This document shows, piece after piece, positions 5,526-7,776 of a DNA stretch of 7,776 bases. Every line of letters starts with the position of its first letter. Within the stretch, counting starts at the first letter, position 1. The notes beneath the pieces are model-generated. The model made no database searches. It was given only the letters and a program-made list of their open reading frames with translations, and was not told the origin of the DNA. The position numbers and the translations under genes were made by a program. The stretch covers positions 3,387 to 11,162 of the forward strand of contig MHEI01000078.1 in the NCBI GenBank assembly GCA_001805165.1, in the 5' to 3' direction. The stretch comes from Nitrospirae bacterium RBG_16_43_11. GTDB taxonomy: Bacteria > Nitrospirota > 9FT-COMBO-42-15 > HDB-SIOI813.

Positions 5526-6591
5526 CCTGAACCAGGTCCGCTCCAAAATATCGCCGGGCTGTAAGATCCTTGCCGTTGTAAAGGCCAATGCCTATGGTCA
5601 TGGGAGCATAGAGGTATCACGGGAGCTGGAAAATGCAGGTGTGGATATGCTGGGCGTTGCAACTGTTGATGAAGGTATCTGTCTCAGGGAAGCAGGGATC
5701 AGTAAGGACGTTGTTGTCCTTGGGCTAATAAGCGAGGAATGCGTTCCGGATATTATTAAATGGCGCTTGACACCTGTTGTCTATGCACTGCCACTTGTAA
5801 AGGTATTGTCGGAAGCTGCTTTCCTTGCCGGGATAACATTACCTGTTCATATAAAGGTGGATACTGGCATGAGAAGGATCGGGGTAGATTCTGATAAGGC
5901 CGCAGAGTTTGCTTCATCTATCGCAAATCTTAAGGGAATAGGTATCGAGGGAATTATGACCCATTTTTCAGAGGCAGACCTTGAAGACAGGGAATTTGTT
6001 CGTGAACAGCTTGACAGGTTTTTAAATGCGTGCGAACTTATTGAGCGTAAAGGGATTAAGATACCTTTAAGACATACGGCGAACAGTGCGGCAATTATTG
6101 ATATGAATGAGTGTCATCTTGATATGGTGAGGCCGGGGATCATGTTGTATGGGTATCCCCCCTCTCAGTTTCTACAGGATAAGGTTGATCTGAGACCTGT
6201 AATGAGCTTAAAGAGCAGGATAATATATCTGAAGAAGGTGCCTCCGAAAACAGGCGTAAGTTATGGAAGGACATTTACTACACAACGCGAAACCCTTGTG
6301 GCTACGCTCCCTATTGGCTATGCTGACGGATACAGCCGTTCTCTCTCAAATATGGGACAGGTTATTATAAAGGGAATGCGCGCACCTGTAATCGGCAGGG
6401 TATGTATGGACATGACTATGGTAGATGTTACTGATATACCTGGCGCAGGGATAGGAGATGAAGTCATATTAATAGGCGGGACAGCCGGCAAATATGTAAC
6501 TGCTGATGATATTGCACGCTGGACCGGGACAATATCATATGAGGTCTTGTGCAGGATCGGGGATAGGGTTGAGAGGGTGTATGTTTATTAA
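5479..6591 (+). CDS. alr: Alanine racemase
   Basis: This PLP enzyme interconverts L- and D-alanine in the cytoplasm and supplies D-Ala for peptidoglycan. The 370-residue length is normal. The PLP-attachment motif AVVKANAYGHG lies at 32-42, with Lys35 forming the Schiff base. KVDTGMRRIG is at 126-135, and HTANSAA at 199-205 marks the phosphate side of the cofactor site. The second catalytic base lies in GVSYGRTF (Tyr262), followed by LPIGYADGYSR (277-287) and the active-site rim GRVCMDMTMVDVTD (306-319). The C-terminal beta domain ends in SYEVLCRIGDRVERVY. The N-terminus keeps the (A)GINLSNLIHNL pattern, supporting ATG 5479. It overlaps the TPR gene by 47 bases and mlaE by 11, so it is very likely co-transcribed and translationally coupled. 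Confidence 0.97.
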   Translation: MKLSIAGINLSNLIHNLNQVRSKISPGCKILAVVKANAYGHGSIEVSRELENAGVDMLGVATVDEGICLREAGISKDVVVLGLISEECVPDIIKWRLTPVVYALPLVKVLSEAAFLAGITLPVHIKVDTGMRRIGVDSDKAAEFASSIANLKGIGIEGIMTHFSEADLEDREFVREQLDRFLNACELIERKGIKIPLRHTANSAAIIDMNECHLDMVRPGIMLYGYPPSQFLQDKVDLRPVMSLKSRIIYLKKVPPKTGVSYGRTFTTQRETLVATLPIGYADGYSRSLSNMGQVIIKGMRAPVIGRVCMDMTMVDVTDIPGAGIGDEVILIGGTAGKYVTADDIARWTGTISYEVLCRIGDRVERVYVY

Positions 6592-7357
6592 ATTCCTTGA
6601 ATACACAGGCAAAAGCACACTAAAGATCACTGAGGAAATCGGCCGTGGTTTTATAATGTTCTGGCAGACAGTCTCGTGGTGTTTGAGACGCCCCTATAAT
6701 TTCCGGATGATCTTTCAGCAGATGGAGGCGATAGGGTTTAATTCACTGCCGGTTGTCCTGATCATGGCGCTCTTCACCGGGATGGTACTTGCTATCCAGA
6801 CCTATACCGGCTTTAAGAGATTCAATGCAGAAAATTTTGTCGGTACTGTTGTAGCGCTTTCTGTGGCGAGGGAGCTTGGTCCTGTTCTTACAGGGCTTAT
6901 CGTATCAGGACGGGCAGGCGCGGCAATGGCTGCTGAACTTGGCACAATGCGTGTGACTGAACAGATAGACGCACTTGTGACACTGGCGACGAATCCTATT
7001 AAATATCTTGTAGTGCCGAGGTTCATTGCGGGCCTTATCGTTATGCCTCTGCTTGTAATTATTGCAGATATTATTGCAGTTGTCGGCGGATATCTGATTG
7101 CCGTATATGTTCTGGGCGCCAACTCTGTTATATATATACGAATGACTACGGAATATGTAGAATTAAATGACATTTACGGCGGATTGATTAAATCGTGTGT
7201 TTTTGGTGTAATTATCTCCACAGTCAGTTGTTACAAGGGATTTTATACTCAGGGTGGCGCAGAGGGCGTAGGAAGGGCAACTACGGGCGCTGTAGTATTA
7301 TCCATGATGTTTGTCCTGGTTGCGAATTATTTTATGGCAGCATTGTTGTTCAGGTAA
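6581..7357 (+). CDS. mlaE: MlaE-type phospholipid ABC transporter permease
   Basis: MlaE is the inner-membrane permease of the MlaFEDB system, which moves phospholipids between the inner membrane and a periplasmic MCE protein. From ATG 6581 the product has 258 residues, the usual MlaE length; an upstream in-frame Met at 6506 would add 25 non-family residues. The family core is clear: ALSVARELGPVLTGLIVSGRAGAAMAAELGTM (92-123) followed by RVTEQIDAL (124-132), the stretch that couples to the ATPase. Hydrophobic membrane segments lie at about 54-75, 145-180, 202-218 and 236-256. The C-terminal GFYTQGGAEGVGRATT-x-AVV (220-240) is also typical. A GAGAGGG Shine-Dalgarno (6571-6577) is close to the start, inside alr. 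mlaF follows directly (TAA then ATG). Confidence 0.95.
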   Translation: MFIKFLEYTGKSTLKITEEIGRGFIMFWQTVSWCLRRPYNFRMIFQQMEAIGFNSLPVVLIMALFTGMVLAIQTYTGFKRFNAENFVGTVVALSVARELGPVLTGLIVSGRAGAAMAAELGTMRVTEQIDALVTLATNPIKYLVVPRFIAGLIVMPLLVIIADIIAVVGGYLIAVYVLGANSVIYIRMTTEYVELNDIYGGLIKSCVFGVIISTVSCYKGFYTQGGAEGVGRATTGAVVLSMMFVLVANYFMAALLFR

Positions 7358-7776
7358 ATGATAGATATAATAAACCTTCACAAGTCCTTCAACTCAAAAC
7401 AGGTTCTGCGTGGGGTTAATCTGCATATAGAACGTGGTGAGACTATGGTCGTGATTGGAGGAAGCGGTTCAGGCAAGAGCGTCCTTATAAAGCATATAAT
7501 TGGTCTCCTGACGCCTGATGAAGGTAGTGTGAAAGTGGACGGAGTTGACATTTTTAGTTTATCCGAAGGAGAATTGAACGATACGAGAAAAAAATTTGGT
7601 ATGCTGTTTCAGGGAGCTGCCCTATTTGATTCTCTTATGGTGTGGGAGAATGTCGGTTTTGCGCTTATGCAGCACACTGACTTTTCAAAGGAAAAGATCC
7701 GTGAGATTGCAGGAAAGAAACTTGAGATGGTCGGCCTCAGGGGGATAGAAGAGCTGATGCCGGCAGAGCTTTCAGG
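7358..7776 (+). CDS. mlaF: MlaF-type phospholipid ABC transporter ATPase, cut by the right edge
   Basis: MlaF is the cytoplasmic ATPase that drives the MlaE permease. The 139 complete codons show Walker A GGSGSGKS at 34-41 (Lys40 binds the ATP phosphates). The Q-loop MLFQGAALFDSLMVWENV starts at about 82 (Gln85) and is the form typical of MlaF proteins. The window ends within the ABC signature, after ELS, so Walker B and the H-loop are not seen. A full protein should be about 240-270 residues. The ATG directly follows the mlaE stop (TAAATG), so translation is almost certainly coupled. The MCE substrate-binding gene mlaD is expected next but lies outside the window. Confidence 0.95.
   Translation, partial: MIDIINLHKSFNSKQVLRGVNLHIERGETMVVIGGSGSGKSVLIKHIIGLLTPDEGSVKVDGVDIFSLSEGELNDTRKKFGMLFQGAALFDSLMVWENVGFALMQHTDFSKEKIREIAGKKLEMVGLRGIEELMPAELS

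Noticed and set aside
6506..6580. Upstream extension of mlaE to ATG 6506
   Set aside because: The 25 extra residues are a shadow of the conserved alr C-terminus, and ATG 6581 gives the normal 258-residue MlaE.
7195..7419. 74-codon plus-strand frame across the mlaE-mlaF junction
   Set aside because: It overlaps two real genes in another frame and has no family features; mlaE and mlaF are unambiguous.

Overview
The window reads as chromosomal DNA from a Gram-negative bacterium of moderate GC. Every gene lies on the + strand and the genes are tightly packed. The outer-membrane lipid-transport genes mlaE and mlaF imply a diderm cell. The gene order (argJ, then rpsB-tsf-pyrH-frr, then alr-mlaE-mlaF), a short EF-Ts and the style of the intergenic palindrome suggest a Nitrospirota-like or deltaproteobacterial-type lineage. 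That placement is inference and was not tested.

Layout. (1) Positions 1-925 hold the 3' three quarters of argJ (arginine biosynthesis), cut by the left edge. (2) Positions 1048-3764 hold the classic translation and nucleotide cluster: ribosomal protein S2, elongation factor Ts, UMP kinase and ribosome recycling factor. (3) Positions 3763-3889 are a 127-bp interrupted palindrome that begins inside the frr stop codon. It is probably a dispersed MITE- or REP-like element and may also end transcription. (4) Positions 3923-5525 hold a three-gene envelope cassette of unknown function: a small PA2779-family membrane protein, a PA2778-type C39-like cysteine peptidase, and a TPR lipoprotein. From memory of the PA2778 family, the peptidase and TPR parts usually form one protein; here they are two overlapping genes. 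A strong intrinsic-terminator structure lies inside the codons for the peptidase signal sequence. (5) Positions 5479-7776 hold alanine racemase (peptidoglycan D-Ala supply) and the first two genes of an Mla-type phospholipid ABC transporter. mlaF runs off the right edge.

The flanking genes are ordinary housekeeping functions. The least understood part is the 3.76-5.53 kb segment between frr and alr, made of the palindrome, the PA2779/C39/TPR cassette and the embedded terminator. No tRNA, rRNA, CRISPR array, transposase or convincing minus-strand gene was seen. No gene-free stretch exceeds about 160 bases.
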